37,828 bases of DNA from Acidobacteriota bacterium. Its GTDB lineage: Bacteria > Acidobacteriota > JAAYUB01. A program made the position numbers and the translations under genes. Positions 1 to 7,531 of this stretch are shown piece after piece (position 1 is the first letter of the stretch; each line of letters begins with the position of its first letter). The stretch is taken from contig JAGNHB010000055.1 of assembly GCA_018001935.1 (NCBI GenBank), positions 1 to 37,828 of the forward strand, in the 5' to 3' direction. Below the pieces are notes generated by a model. It was not told where the DNA came from. It did no database searches and worked only from the letters and a program-made list of their open reading frames with translations.

Positions 1-40
1 CGTTCCCTCCACCATTCTGGAATCCGACGCAGTCCGGCAA

Positions 41-78
41 AGTCAAAAAACCCTTGAGCAATCAAGGGTTTTTTGACT
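41..78. terminator. Perfect bidirectional terminator hairpin
   Basis: A 17-bp perfect inverted repeat (41-57 against 62-78) encloses a GCAA loop. Each arm carries a run of six A or six T, so a GC/AT stem followed by a U-run is formed on either strand. It probably ends a gene lying left of the window and insulates the secreted-protein gene that follows. Confidence 0.85.
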
Positions 79-145
79 TATAGGCGTTTCGCCATGGAAA
101 CCCTGCGCCGCATGGCAGGGGGCGCGTGCCTTCAGGGACCTCGCA

Positions 146-154
146 TGATATGAT
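146..154 (+). promoter_or_regulatory. Possible extended -10 promoter
   Basis: TG at 146-147, one base, then TATGAT at 149-154 matches an extended -10 element. No convincing -35 is present. Transcription would start near 161, about 73 bases before the ATG at 234. It stands out against GC-rich surroundings but is only a pattern match. Confidence 0.35.
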
Positions 155-233
155 CCTCCCACCGCCGACTCCGATCGGAGATTCACGCGGAGAGAGACTC
201 CGACCCGTCCGGCAGATTCACCTGGAGGAAGAC

Positions 234-770
234 ATGAAACGCAGCATCGCTCTCGGTATCCTGGTTGCCCTCGGCCTTGTCCCCGCCCTCTGCGCGTCCA
301 CGCCGGAAACCAAGGCCGCCGTGATGGAGAAGATCAGGGACTTGACGGAAATCCTGCGTTCCGAGGCGGCCCGGACGCTCTTGAAGGACCCGGAGCTCAA
401 GGCCGCCCTGGACGGCCTTCTCAAAACCGTGGACGACGCCCGGAGCCCGGTCACCCCGGAGGAGAGGGCGAACCTGCTGGCGTGCATCCGCGAGATGACC
501 GACTTCTGGAAGACCGACGCCGTGAAGGACCTTTTCGTTGACGGCCAACCGGACCAGGGCCGGATGGAAAGCAAAATGGAAGAGATGGTCCGGAAATACT
601 ACAAGGACAAGAATGAATTCGAACGGATCGCCAAGCTCACCGAGAACCACCCGGAGATCCGGCAGGCCGGCGAGGGCCTCATTGAAGCCATGATGGAGAG
701 CTTAAACAAATACGGCAAACTGCCGGAACCGCCCAAGGTGATTACGCCGACGCAGCCGGCGGGGGAGTAA
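234..770 (+). CDS. Secreted helical protein of unknown function
   Basis: I do not recognise this 178-residue protein. The start at 234 is chosen because GGAGG lies just upstream and translation then begins with a clear Sec signal (MKRS, a hydrophobic core, then a cut near ALCAS). An upstream in-frame ATG at 126 would place the signal peptide internally. The mature part is charged and almost entirely alpha-helical in character, with KAAVMEKIRDL- and MESKMEEMVRKYYKD-like segments, and ends in a Pro/Thr-rich tail. A periplasmic or surface helical-bundle role is possible but not shown. Its 3' end overlaps the convergent transporter gene by 29 bp. Confidence 0.75.
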   Translation: MKRSIALGILVALGLVPALCASTPETKAAVMEKIRDLTEILRSEAARTLLKDPELKAALDGLLKTVDDARSPVTPEERANLLACIREMTDFWKTDAVKDLFVDGQPDQGRMESKMEEMVRKYYKDKNEFERIAKLTENHPEIRQAGEGLIEAMMESLNKYGKLPEPPKVITPTQPAGE

Positions 771-1665
771 CGGAACCTCGTCGCCGGCCGTTCTTCAACT
801 GCGACAGGGCCACGCCGGCGCTGACGACGAAGACCGCGACCCACTGTCGGCCCGTCAGGGGCTCCCCCAGGAATACCCAGGCCATCAGCGTGATCTGGGC
901 CAGCATGGAACAGTTGATCATGCCGGCCTCGGACGCCTCGAGTCTCCGAAGTGCCCGGTTCCACAGGGTGAAGGCCAGCGCGGTGTTCACCACGGCCAAC
1001 CAGAGGACGATGAGCCAGTCCGTGCCGGTCAGCGGCGGCAACCCCTGGACGGCCGTCCCCGCCCCCAGCAGCAGGGCGCTGCCGACGCCCATGCTGACCA
1101 GTGTCACCGTGAGCGGGTCGGCGAAGGCCTCACGGTTGATTTTCCTCCCGTACAGGGTGGAAAAGCTGTTGGCGGCCAACCCGACGATCATGACGACGGC
1201 GCCCGGCAGGTTCAGCCCCTTCAACGGGAAGGGCAGGAAGAACAGGCCGACCCCGGAGAGAAAGACCCCGATGCCGAGCCATTGGAGTCCGCAAGGGCGT
1301 TCCCCCAGGAGCGGGATGCCCGCCAGGGCCACCACGAGCGGCGTGAAATTCAGGAGGACCGAGACGCTGGCGGCGGGCAGGTAGTAGAGCCCCAGGAACT
1401 GGCTCCCCTGCGTGACGGCGAAGAAAATCACCCCGTAGAGTGCGAGGCGGGCGAGCTGCCCGCGCGTCAGGCGTCGAAGCGGCGCCAGCTTCCCGGCGAG
1501 GGCGGCGAAAGCAGCCAGGGCCATGAAGGCGAGGACGTAGCGGAGGCCGGCGAAGCTGAGGGCGGGGATGCGCTGGAGGCCCACCTTGATCAGCACCCAC
1601 GACGTGGACCACAGCAGGGTCACGAAGAGGGCTTCCAGCACCGCGATGGATTTCCCGGCCGACAC
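742..1665 (-). CDS. EamA-family drug/metabolite transporter
   Basis: A 307-residue inner-membrane protein with about ten hydrophobic segments arranged as two EamA repeats, the usual architecture and length of DMT-superfamily exporters. Recognisable stretches are ALFVTLLWSTSWVLIKVGL at the start of repeat one, LNFTPLVVALAGIPLLGE closing it, and MLAQITLMAWVFLGEPLTG near the end of repeat two. I place the start at the GTG at 1665 because GAGGAG stands 5 bases upstream; an in-frame ATG at 1710 would add 15 residues that do not look membrane-related. The substrate cannot be read from sequence; amino acids or small metabolites are typical. It lies downstream of hcp on the same strand, separated by the hairpin array. 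Confidence 0.85.
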   Translation of the reverse strand: MSAGKSIAVLEALFVTLLWSTSWVLIKVGLQRIPALSFAGLRYVLAFMALAAFAALAGKLAPLRRLTRGQLARLALYGVIFFAVTQGSQFLGLYYLPAASVSVLLNFTPLVVALAGIPLLGERPCGLQWLGIGVFLSGVGLFFLPFPLKGLNLPGAVVMIVGLAANSFSTLYGRKINREAFADPLTVTLVSMGVGSALLLGAGTAVQGLPPLTGTDWLIVLWLAVVNTALAFTLWNRALRRLEASEAGMINCSMLAQITLMAWVFLGEPLTGRQWVAVFVVSAGVALSQLKNGRRRGSVTPPPAASA

Positions 1666-1871
1666 GTTCGCTCCTCGCGGCAGTGTATCACCGGACGGGC
1701 GAGACGGCATTCAGATTTCATCGTGGGAGAGAACGGGGTGTGCCAGCCGTGGCGAGCGCGATCCGGATGCCGCTTTCCGAGGCAAGGCGCAAACGGGGAC
1801 AGGGGGGGGCTCCCGTGAAGGCGCGGGGTGCACGGGGGGGGTATTTCCAGGGCGGCGGGTTTGGGAAAAAT

Positions 1872-2047
1872 GCGCCGCCCGGCAGGCGGCGCGTACGGTA
1901 GGCGCCTTCTGCCGGAAGGCGCCTGGAGAGCGCGAGTGGGAGGAAAATGCGCCGCCCGGCAGGCGGGGCGTACGGTGGGCGCCTTCTGCCGGAAGGCGCC
2001 TGGAGAATGCGAGGGAGGGAGAGAATGCGCCGCCCGGCAGGCGGCGC
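1872..2047. repeat. Alternating hairpin array (A-B-A-B-A)
   Basis: Two palindromes alternate with a period of 77-78 bp. Unit A has an 8-bp stem GCGCCGCC/GGCGGCGC with loop CGGCA, at 1872-1892, 1949-1969 (one stem mismatch) and 2027-2047. Unit B has a 9-bp stem GGCGCCTTC/GAAGGCGCC with loop TGCCG, at 1901-1923 and 1978-2000. The A and B loops are exact reverse complements. The array begins 17 bp past the hcp stop codon and lies in the leader of the transporter gene. It fills most of the 399-bp gap 1666-2064, in which I see no gene. It may act as a terminator or mRNA stabiliser. Confidence 0.85.
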
Positions 2048-2064
2048 GTACGGGGCGCGGACTT

Positions 2065-3714
2065 CTAGCCGAGGATGGCCTTGAGGTCGGCCTCCACCGT
2101 GGTGATGGGGGCGATGTTGAACTTCTCCACCAGGACGTTGAGCACCGCCGGGGTGACGAAAGCGGGCAGGCTGGGGCCGAGGCGGATGTTCCGGATCCCG
2201 AGGTGCAGCAGCGTCAGCAGGATGCAGACCGCCTTCTGCTCGTACCAGGAGAGGACCAGGGACAGCGGCAGGCTGTTGACGTCGGTCTGGAAGGCGTTGG
2301 CCAGGGCCACGGCGATCTGGATGGCGGAGTAGGCGTCGTTGCACTGGCCGACGTCCAGCAGCCGCGGGATGCCCTCGATGTCGCCGAAGGCCAGCTTGTT
2401 GAAGCGGAACTTCCCGCAGGCCAGGGTCAGGATCACGCAGTCCTTCGGGACCGCCTGGGCGAAGTCGGTGTAGTAGTTGCGCCCGGACTTGGCCCCGTCG
2501 CAGCCGCCGATGAGGAAGAAGTGCCGGATGGCGCCCTTCTTCACCAGCTCGATGACCTTCCCCGCCGCACCCATGACGGCGTTGTGCCCGAAGCCCACCA
2601 GGATGGTGTCGTCGGGGCCGTCCTCGGCGAAGCCCCCGGCGGCCAGGGCGGCCTCGATCACCGGCGAGAAGTCGTCGCGGGTCACGTGGACCACGCCGGG
2701 CCAGGCCACCAGCCCCGTGGTGAAGATGCGGGCCTGGTAAGTCTCCTTCGGTTTCTGGATGCAGTTGGTGGTCATGAGGATGGCGCCCGGGAACGCGTCG
2801 AACTCGGCCCGCTGGTCCTGCCAGGCGCCGCCGTAGTTGCCCGCGAGGTGGGCGTACTTCTTCAGCCCCGGGTAACCGTGGCAGGGGAGCATCTCGCCGT
2901 GGGTGTAGACGTTGATCCCCTTCCCCTCCGTCTGCTTCAGGAGGGCGTCCAGGTCCTTCAGGTCGTGCCCGGACACCAGGATGGCCTTCCCCTTCTTCGG
3001 GTGGACCCGGACGGGCGTGGGCTCCGGGTGCCCGTAGGTCCCGGTGTTGGCGTCGTCCAGAAGCCCCATGACCCCGAGGTTGGCCTCCCCGCACTTCATG
3101 CACTGCCCGAAGAGGTTCCCCACCGTCATCTCGCCCTCCGCCAGGAACGCGAGGGCCTCGTGGAAGTAGGCGTAAGCCTCCTCCGACTCCCGGCCCAGGA
3201 CCACGGCGTGGTCGGCGTAGGCGGCCATGCCCTTGAGGCCGTATATCAGAAGTTCCTGCAAGCCGGCCAGGTCGGCGCCGAGCGCGGCGCGCCGGGCTTC
3301 GATCCCCACCGCCTCGCCCTGGGCGACCAGGCCGTCCAGGTCAGCCGCCGGCTGCCAGTCCGCCGGTCCGCCCGGGGAATCGGGCTCGACCCCTCCGGCC
3401 CGGCAGGCCTCAGCGTAGAGGGTGCGGATGCGGTCCCGGACCGCCGCCGCCTCGCGGAGCCTCGCTTCCATGCGCAGGGGGTCGAAGTTGACGTTGGTGA
3501 CGGTGGTGAAGAGCGCCTCCAGGGTGAAGCGGTTCACGGCGGGGTCGGAAACGCCCAGCTTCCGGGCCCGCACGGCGTACAGGGCCACCCCCTTCGCCGC
3601 GTGGACCAGCAGGTCCTGGAGCGCCGCGGTCCGGGGGTCTTTCCCGCAAACGCCCGCCACCGTGCAGCCGGTGCCCTTGGCGGTCTGCTCGCACTGGAAA
3701 CAAAACATGCTCAT
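2065..3714 (-). CDS. hcp: Hybrid cluster protein (hydroxylamine reductase type)
   Basis: Hcp carries a cubane Fe-S cluster and a hybrid 4Fe-2S-2O cluster. It reduces hydroxylamine in vitro and is linked to nitric oxide and nitrosative stress in vivo. The N-terminal cysteines C5, C8, C17 and C23 give the C-X2-C-X8-C-X5-C pattern of the strict-anaerobe type. Hybrid-cluster regions are visible as [30 protein letters not shown] and LACGKFRFN. The length of 549 residues is normal for the family. The start at 3714 follows AGGAGG closely; a second ATG at 3708 is equally possible. An in-frame upstream ATG at 3798 lacks support. The upstream TTGAC-N4-GTCAA palindrome suggests control by a CRP/FNR-type regulator such as HcpR. 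Confidence 0.95.
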   Translation of the reverse strand: MSMFCFQCEQTAKGTGCTVAGVCGKDPRTAALQDLLVHAAKGVALYAVRARKLGVSDPAVNRFTLEALFTTVTNVNFDPLRMEARLREAAAVRDRIRTLYAEACRAGGVEPDSPGGPADWQPAADLDGLVAQGEAVGIEARRAALGADLAGLQELLIYGLKGMAAYADHAVVLGRESEEAYAYFHEALAFLAEGEMTVGNLFGQCMKCGEANLGVMGLLDDANTGTYGHPEPTPVRVHPKKGKAILVSGHDLKDLDALLKQTEGKGINVYTHGEMLPCHGYPGLKKYAHLAGNYGGAWQDQRAEFDAFPGAILMTTNCIQKPKETYQARIFTTGLVAWPGVVHVTRDDFSPVIEAALAAGGFAEDGPDDTILVGFGHNAVMGAAGKVIELVKKGAIRHFFLIGGCDGAKSGRNYYTDFAQAVPKDCVILTLACGKFRFNKLAFGDIEGIPRLLDVGQCNDAYSAIQIAVALANAFQTDVNSLPLSLVLSWYEQKAVCILLTLLHLGIRNIRLGPSLPAFVTPAVLNVLVEKFNIAPITTVEADLKAILG

Positions 3715-3805
3715 GGCTCCTCCTGTATTGTTTGGTCTTTCATAAAATATCACAACCGGCCGGGGGGAAGTCACGCCCTTTTTCACCCGTCCCGTCATGC
3801 TCCCG

Positions 3806-3811
3806 ATCCTA
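3806..3811 (-). promoter_or_regulatory. Candidate hcp -10 element
   Basis: TAGGAT read on the minus strand would start transcription near 3799, giving an 85-base leader for hcp. The FNR-type palindrome centred at 3840.5 then sits at about -41.5, the standard class II activator position. The hexamer matches TATAAT at four of six places, so the spacing is the main argument. Confidence 0.4.
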
Positions 3812-3833
3812 ACGCATCGTGCCGGCCCGCGAC

Positions 3834-3847
3834 TTGACTTGCGTCAA
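3834..3847. promoter_or_regulatory. FNR/CRP-type operator, TTGAC-N4-GTCAA
   Basis: This is a perfect 5+5 palindrome with a 4-base centre, the geometry of CRP/FNR-superfamily operators (FNR itself prefers TTGAT-N4-ATCAA). It lies between hcp and the divergent pilin-head gene, 120 bp from the hcp start and about 47 bp before the predicted start point of the other gene. HcpR-type regulators are known to control hcp in many anaerobes; no such regulator is encoded in this window. Confidence 0.6.
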
Positions 3848-3852
3848 ACTCC

Positions 3853-3881
3853 TTGATCTTTTCACGGGGGATCACTACAAT
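3853..3881 (+). promoter_or_regulatory. Sigma-70 type promoter for the pilin-head gene
   Basis: TTGATC (3853-3858), a 17-base spacer, then TACAAT (3876-3881) match the housekeeping consensus closely. Transcription would begin near 3888, about 34 bases before the ATG at 3922. Confidence 0.65.
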
Positions 3882-3921
3882 TCGGTCTTCACGGGATCTC
3901 GCGGGACCGGAGGAACACGTC

Positions 3922-4467
3922 ATGAAATGGAACCCGGGCTGGCTGCCCAAGTGGGAGTGGAACTGGAAAACCAAGTACGGCCTCTGTTTCGCCGGCATCC
4001 TGCTGGTCTTCGTCATCCTGGTCATGGTGAGCGACGAGCCCGCCCGTTTCCTCGGCATGAAGGAGAAACCGGCGCCGGCCCAACCCGCCGGCCTTCCCCC
4101 GAAGGAGACCGCGCCCACGTACTCCACGCCCATCCCCCACTACTCGATCCCGGCGGTCCGGGCGGTGCCGAACATCCGGAGCATCTTCAACGAGATCAAC
4201 GTGGCCCAGGCGAAGCACCTCGAGGACGCCGGCCGTTACGGCACCCTCCAGGAACTCGTGAGCCGGCAGCTGCTGGATGAGCGCTTCGCCTCCCTGGTGG
4301 TCCACCTCAACGGCTACACCTTCAGCTGCACACCTTCGGGGGAGATGGAGTCCGCCACCTACGAGGTGGTCGCCGTCCCCGACGACTCCAGCTTCCCCAC
4401 CTACCGGATGGGGCCGTCCGGCGACATTTTCGACACGAAGAACCGGCTCGTCAACGATCTGCCTTAA
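3922..4467 (+). CDS. Membrane-anchored protein with type IV pilin-like head
   Basis: This 181-residue protein has a single transmembrane segment (about residues 16-36, GLCFAGILLVFVILVMV), a Pro-rich linker and a C-terminal domain from about residue 75. That domain resembles the globular head of minor pilins and pseudopilins: helix IRSIFNEINVAQAKHLEDAGRYGTLQEL, then strands GYTFSCTPSGE, TYEVVAVP and MGPSGDIF. No prepilin peptidase motif (G-F-x4-E) precedes the membrane segment, so processing like a normal pilin is unlikely. The start at 3922 has GGAGG upstream, and a strong promoter sits at 3853-3881. It stands 72 bp before queD and may be cotranscribed with it. The fold assignment rests on local resemblance only. 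Confidence 0.65.
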   Translation: MKWNPGWLPKWEWNWKTKYGLCFAGILLVFVILVMVSDEPARFLGMKEKPAPAQPAGLPPKETAPTYSTPIPHYSIPAVRAVPNIRSIFNEINVAQAKHLEDAGRYGTLQELVSRQLLDERFASLVVHLNGYTFSCTPSGEMESATYEVVAVPDDSSFPTYRMGPSGDIFDTKNRLVNDLP

Positions 4468-4539
4468 ACGAACTGAAACCTTCGCGGACCGTTTGAATCC
4501 TGACCGTAGGGGGGCGGAGGCTCCCCGAGAGGTGATTGC

Positions 4540-4923
4540 ATGTGGGAACTCAGCGTTCGGCTGGATTTTTCGGCGGCCCATCAGCTCCGGAACTACAAAG
4601 GCCGGTGCGAGCAGATGCACGGGCACAACTGGGTCGTGGAGATCCGGGTGCGGAGCCGGGCCCTGGACGGGTGCGGCCTGGCCATGGACTTCGGGGACAT
4701 CCGCGGGGCGGCCCGGCGCGTCCTCGACACCCTGGACCACCGCCTCCTCAACGACCAGGGGCCCTTTCTCCAGGTCAACCCCTCGGCGGAGAACATCGCC
4801 GCGTACATCTACCGGGAGATGGCCCCGTCCATCCCCGCCCCCTGCGCGCTGCACGCCGTGACGGTCTACGAGACCCCCGAGATGTCCGCCACGTACCGGG
4901 AGGTGGGCCATGTCGACGACTGA
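4540..4923 (+). CDS. queD: 6-carboxy-5,6,7,8-tetrahydropterin synthase (QueD)
   Basis: QueD converts 7,8-dihydroneopterin triphosphate to 6-carboxytetrahydropterin, the second step of the preQ0/queuosine pathway. The 127-residue protein has the zinc histidines H14, H27 and H29 (FSAAHQL and MHGHNW), the catalytic C23 between them, the LDHRLLN motif with D66-H67, and the pterin-anchoring E111 (VYETPE). Length is typical for the family. The gene overlaps queC by 14 bp, which points to translational coupling. QueE, QueF and FolE2 are not in the window. Confidence 0.95.
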   Translation: MWELSVRLDFSAAHQLRNYKGRCEQMHGHNWVVEIRVRSRALDGCGLAMDFGDIRGAARRVLDTLDHRLLNDQGPFLQVNPSAENIAAYIYREMAPSIPAPCALHAVTVYETPEMSATYREVGHVDD

Positions 4924-5599
4924 CGCCGGCGTCGTGATCGTCAGCGGGGGGATGGACAGCGCCGTGACGGCTTCCATCGCCGCCGGGGAGGTGAGCCGGC
5001 TCCACTTCCTGCACGTCAATTACGGGCAGCGGACCGAGCGGAAGGAACTGGCCTGCTTTGAAGCCCTGTGCGACCACTTCCGGGCGACGGGCCGCCTGGT
5101 GGCCGATCTCCGCCAACTGGCCGCCATCGGGGGCTCCTCGCTCACCGACCCGGGGATCCCCGTGGAAGCCGCCGACCTCGACCGGAAGACCTTCCCCAGT
5201 TCCTACGTCCCCTTCCGGAACGCGCACCTTCTCGCCGCGGCCGTGAGCTGGGCCGAGGTCCTCGGGGCGTCTTCCGTGTACATCGGCGCCATCGCCGTGG
5301 ACGGCTCCGGCTACCCGGACTGCCGCCCGGAATTCTACGCGGCTTTCCAGCGAGTCATCGACACGGGGACCGGCATCGGGCCGGCCCTGAGGATCCGCAC
5401 GCCCGTGATCGGCATGACGAAGGCGGAGGTGGTCCGGACGGGCCTGCGACTCGGCACCCCCTTTCACCTCACCTGGTCCTGCTACCAGGCCGAGGACGCC
5501 GCGTGCGGCGCGTGCGACAGCTGCGCCCTCCGGCTCCGGGGGTTCCGGGAGGCGGGCGCGGAGGACCCGATCGCGTACAAAAAGAAGATAGGAACCTGA
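4910..5599 (+). CDS. queC: 7-cyano-7-deazaguanine synthase (QueC)
   Basis: QueC uses ATP and ammonia to turn 7-carboxy-7-deazaguanine into preQ0, the cytosolic precursor of queuosine in tRNA. The PP-loop SGGMDS is at residues 12-17. The C-terminal zinc site is complete: C191, then C199, C202 and C205 in the cluster ACGACDSC. At 229 residues it has normal length. The start lies inside the last codons of queD (overlap 4910-4923). With GluQ-RS at 15997-16905, two separate parts of queuosine tRNA modification are encoded in this window. Confidence 0.95.
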   Translation: MSTTDAGVVIVSGGMDSAVTASIAAGEVSRLHFLHVNYGQRTERKELACFEALCDHFRATGRLVADLRQLAAIGGSSLTDPGIPVEAADLDRKTFPSSYVPFRNAHLLAAAVSWAEVLGASSVYIGAIAVDGSGYPDCRPEFYAAFQRVIDTGTGIGPALRIRTPVIGMTKAEVVRTGLRLGTPFHLTWSCYQAEDAACGACDSCALRLRGFREAGAEDPIAYKKKIGT

Positions 5600-5608
5600 A
5601 GTTCTTTC

Positions 5609-5617
5609 TGATATAAT
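5609..5617 (+). promoter_or_regulatory. Extended -10 promoter for the secreted TPR gene
   Basis: TGATATAAT is a perfect extended -10 element (TG-N-TATAAT) ten bases past the queC stop codon. A -35 match is poor, as is common with extended -10 promoters. Transcription would start near 5624, 60 bases before the ATG at 5684. Confidence 0.6.
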
Positions 5618-5683
5618 TTGCGATTCCAACGCGGTCCGGGGCGACCGTCCCGTTTCGCCCCGGGCATCATCCAAGGAGGACCC

Positions 5684-6697
5684 ATGAGATTCGCACGATT
5701 GCTGATCACCGTGTCCGCTTTGACGGTCCTGGCCCTGGCGATTTTCACCTTCTCCGGCCAGGGGGCGTCCACCATGCTGGTCCGGGGCAAAGTGTTCGAC
5801 GCGGCCACCAAGGCGCCCATCGTGGGGGCCGAGATCACGTTCAAGGACATCGACCAGGGCAAGATCATCAAGATCAAGACCGACAAGAACGGCCAGTACA
5901 TGCAGCGGCTCCAGTGGGGCAACTACAAGGCGTTCGTCAAGGTCGAGGGCTACCAGCCCCGGGAGGAGCCCCGGGTGGCGAAGCCCGAGGGCACCGACGA
6001 AACCAACCTCGACTTCGAGCTGTACTCCGGCACCGGCTACATCGCCTCGGAGCTGACCAAGGAAGAGCGCGAGAAGCTGATGCGCGAGGAAGAGGAGCGA
6101 AAGAAGAAGGAAAAGCTCACGGCGGAACTGAAGGCTTTCTTCGACGAGGCCATGACCCTCAAGCAGAACAAGGACTACAATGGCGCCGTCGACAAGCTGA
6201 ACCAGGCCCTGGCCCTCGAGCCCGCCCAGCCGGTGGTGCTGGGCCAGATCGCCAACTGCTACGACCTGGCCGGCGATACCGACAAGGCGATCGACGCCTA
6301 CAAGAAGGCCATCGAGGCCTCCCCCAAGGACGGCGCGCTCCGCACCAACCTGGGCACGCTCTACCACAAGAAAGGGATGGTGGACGAGGCCCAGAAGGTT
6401 TTCCTGGAAGCCGTGGCGGTGGACCCGCTCCGGGCCGATGTCAACAACTACAACGTGGGCGTCCTGATGCTCAACAGCAACAAGATGGACGAAGCCCTCG
6501 ACGCCTTCAGCAAGTGCATCGAGGCCAACCCCAAGTACGCGGCCGCCTACTACCAGAAATCCATGTGCCTGCTCAACAAGGGGGACGCCAAGGGCTCCCT
6601 CGAGATGCTGGAAACCTACCTGAAGATGGAACCTGCCGGCCCCTTTTCCCAGAGCGCCAAGGACCTGCTTCCCGAAGTCAAGAAGATGGTGAACTGA
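5684..6697 (+). CDS. Secreted carboxypeptidase-regulatory-like / TPR protein
   Basis: A 337-residue exported protein. Residues 1-28 form a signal peptide (MRFARLLITVSALTVLALAIF). About 30-105 form a carboxypeptidase-regulatory-like beta-sandwich (VRGKVFDAATKAPIVGAEI, TDKNGQY, GYQPREEP). About 117-150 is a strongly charged helix, probably coiled coil (KEEREKLMREEEERKKKEK). From 150 to the end are about five TPR units (NGAVDKLNQALALEP, DKAIDAYKKAIEASP, DEALDAFSKCIEANP). The start has AAGGAGGA four bases upstream. Likely periplasmic, scaffolding other proteins; the partner is unknown. The stop codon abuts the stop of the convergent HEAT-repeat gene. Confidence 0.85.
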   Translation: MRFARLLITVSALTVLALAIFTFSGQGASTMLVRGKVFDAATKAPIVGAEITFKDIDQGKIIKIKTDKNGQYMQRLQWGNYKAFVKVEGYQPREEPRVAKPEGTDETNLDFELYSGTGYIASELTKEEREKLMREEEERKKKEKLTAELKAFFDEAMTLKQNKDYNGAVDKLNQALALEPAQPVVLGQIANCYDLAGDTDKAIDAYKKAIEASPKDGALRTNLGTLYHKKGMVDEAQKVFLEAVAVDPLRADVNNYNVGVLMLNSNKMDEALDAFSKCIEANPKYAAAYYQKSMCLLNKGDAKGSLEMLETYLKMEPAGPFSQSAKDLLPEVKKMVN

Positions 6698-7381
6698 TCA
6701 GTCGGCGAAGATGTCGGCTGCCATCCGGCAGCCGACATCCGCCAGGTTCTCCAGGGCGGAAATCAGGGCGTACTGAACGTAGAGGTTCTTGTCCCTGAAA
6801 AGGGTGAGCATTTTCTCGAAGACGGGGGCGGGCAGCTCGTTCGGACGATGCCAGAAGGCGTTCGAGAGGTTGGTGAGGGTGTTGGCCCGCACCAGGAAGT
6901 CCTCGTGGTCCAGAAAGCCCACCAGGATGTCCACGGCGGCTTCCCCGCCCTGCAGGGCGATGGAGCCGAGAGCGTCCAGGATGATGACCCGCCGCTTCCG
7001 GAGGAACCGGTCCCCCTTCAGGTGACGGTTGAACAAGTCGAGCAGCCGCCCGCTGGCGGAATCGTCGCCGATCTCGCCGATGGCCTCGATGATGGCGGTC
7101 TGGAGCCGGAGGCTGCCGGCCCACTGGAAGGTTTCCGCCCGGTCGAGCTTGCCGAACAGGTGGGGAAGCCCCCCCGGGTCGCACAGGGCGGCCATGGTGC
7201 AGGCGGCCAGCTCCTCGCGGTCCCGGTCGCCGGAAAACAGGAGTTCGGCCACCACGGGGAGGAGGCCCTTGTCCTTGCAGACACAGAGGCGGGGGAGAAT
7301 GTCGTAGACGTCCCTGACGGGGGCCGAACGGAGGGCATCGGCACAGTTTTCGAAAACACCCGATCCATCGTGATGACTCAT
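6698..7381 (-). CDS. HEAT-repeat protein
   Basis: A 227-residue cytosolic protein with no signal peptide. It consists of paired helices in HEAT/PBS-lyase-like repeats: LLPVVAELLFSGDRDREELAACTMAALCD, LRLQTAIIEAIGEIGDDSASGRLLDLF, RRVIILDALGSIALQGGEAAVDILVGFLD and VRANTLTNLSNAF. Such scaffolds bind other proteins; no catalytic domain is visible and the partner cannot be read from context. The ATG at 7381 is preceded by AAAGG, and a near-consensus promoter lies at 7431-7459. It is divergent from adenosine deaminase. Confidence 0.75.
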   Translation of the reverse strand: MSHHDGSGVFENCADALRSAPVRDVYDILPRLCVCKDKGLLPVVAELLFSGDRDREELAACTMAALCDPGGLPHLFGKLDRAETFQWAGSLRLQTAIIEAIGEIGDDSASGRLLDLFNRHLKGDRFLRKRRVIILDALGSIALQGGEAAVDILVGFLDHEDFLVRANTLTNLSNAFWHRPNELPAPVFEKMLTLFRDKNLYVQYALISALENLADVGCRMAADIFAD

Positions 7382-7430
7382 GCTTGCCTTTCCCTCATCC
7401 GGCAGCCGTCCCCTCGACGGTTAAAGCCTA

Positions 7431-7459
7431 ATATTAGAGACGTTCCGCCACCTTGTCAA
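7431..7459 (-). promoter_or_regulatory. Strong sigma-70 type promoter for the HEAT-repeat gene
   Basis: On the minus strand TTGACA (7459-7454), a 17-base spacer and TAATAT (7436-7431) give an almost perfect consensus promoter. Transcription would start near 7424, about 43 bases before the ATG. Confidence 0.7.
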
Positions 7460-7474
7460 GGGTAATAATTCAGT

Positions 7475-7502
7475 TTGCTTCGCCGCGGAAATCATGTAAA
7501 CT
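7475..7502 (+). promoter_or_regulatory. Possible adenosine deaminase promoter
   Basis: TTGCTT (7475-7480), a 16-base spacer and TAAACT (7497-7502) lie 30 bases before the ATG at 7532. The match is moderate and the implied leader short. Confidence 0.35.
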
Positions 7503-7531
7503 GCGCCAAATGCCTCAAAGGAGGGCCGCCC

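Noticed and set aside
4468..4539. preQ1 riboswitch before queD
   Set aside because: The leader has a GC-rich potential hairpin but not the conserved preQ1 aptamer with its A-rich tail; the space is short and follows another gene closely.
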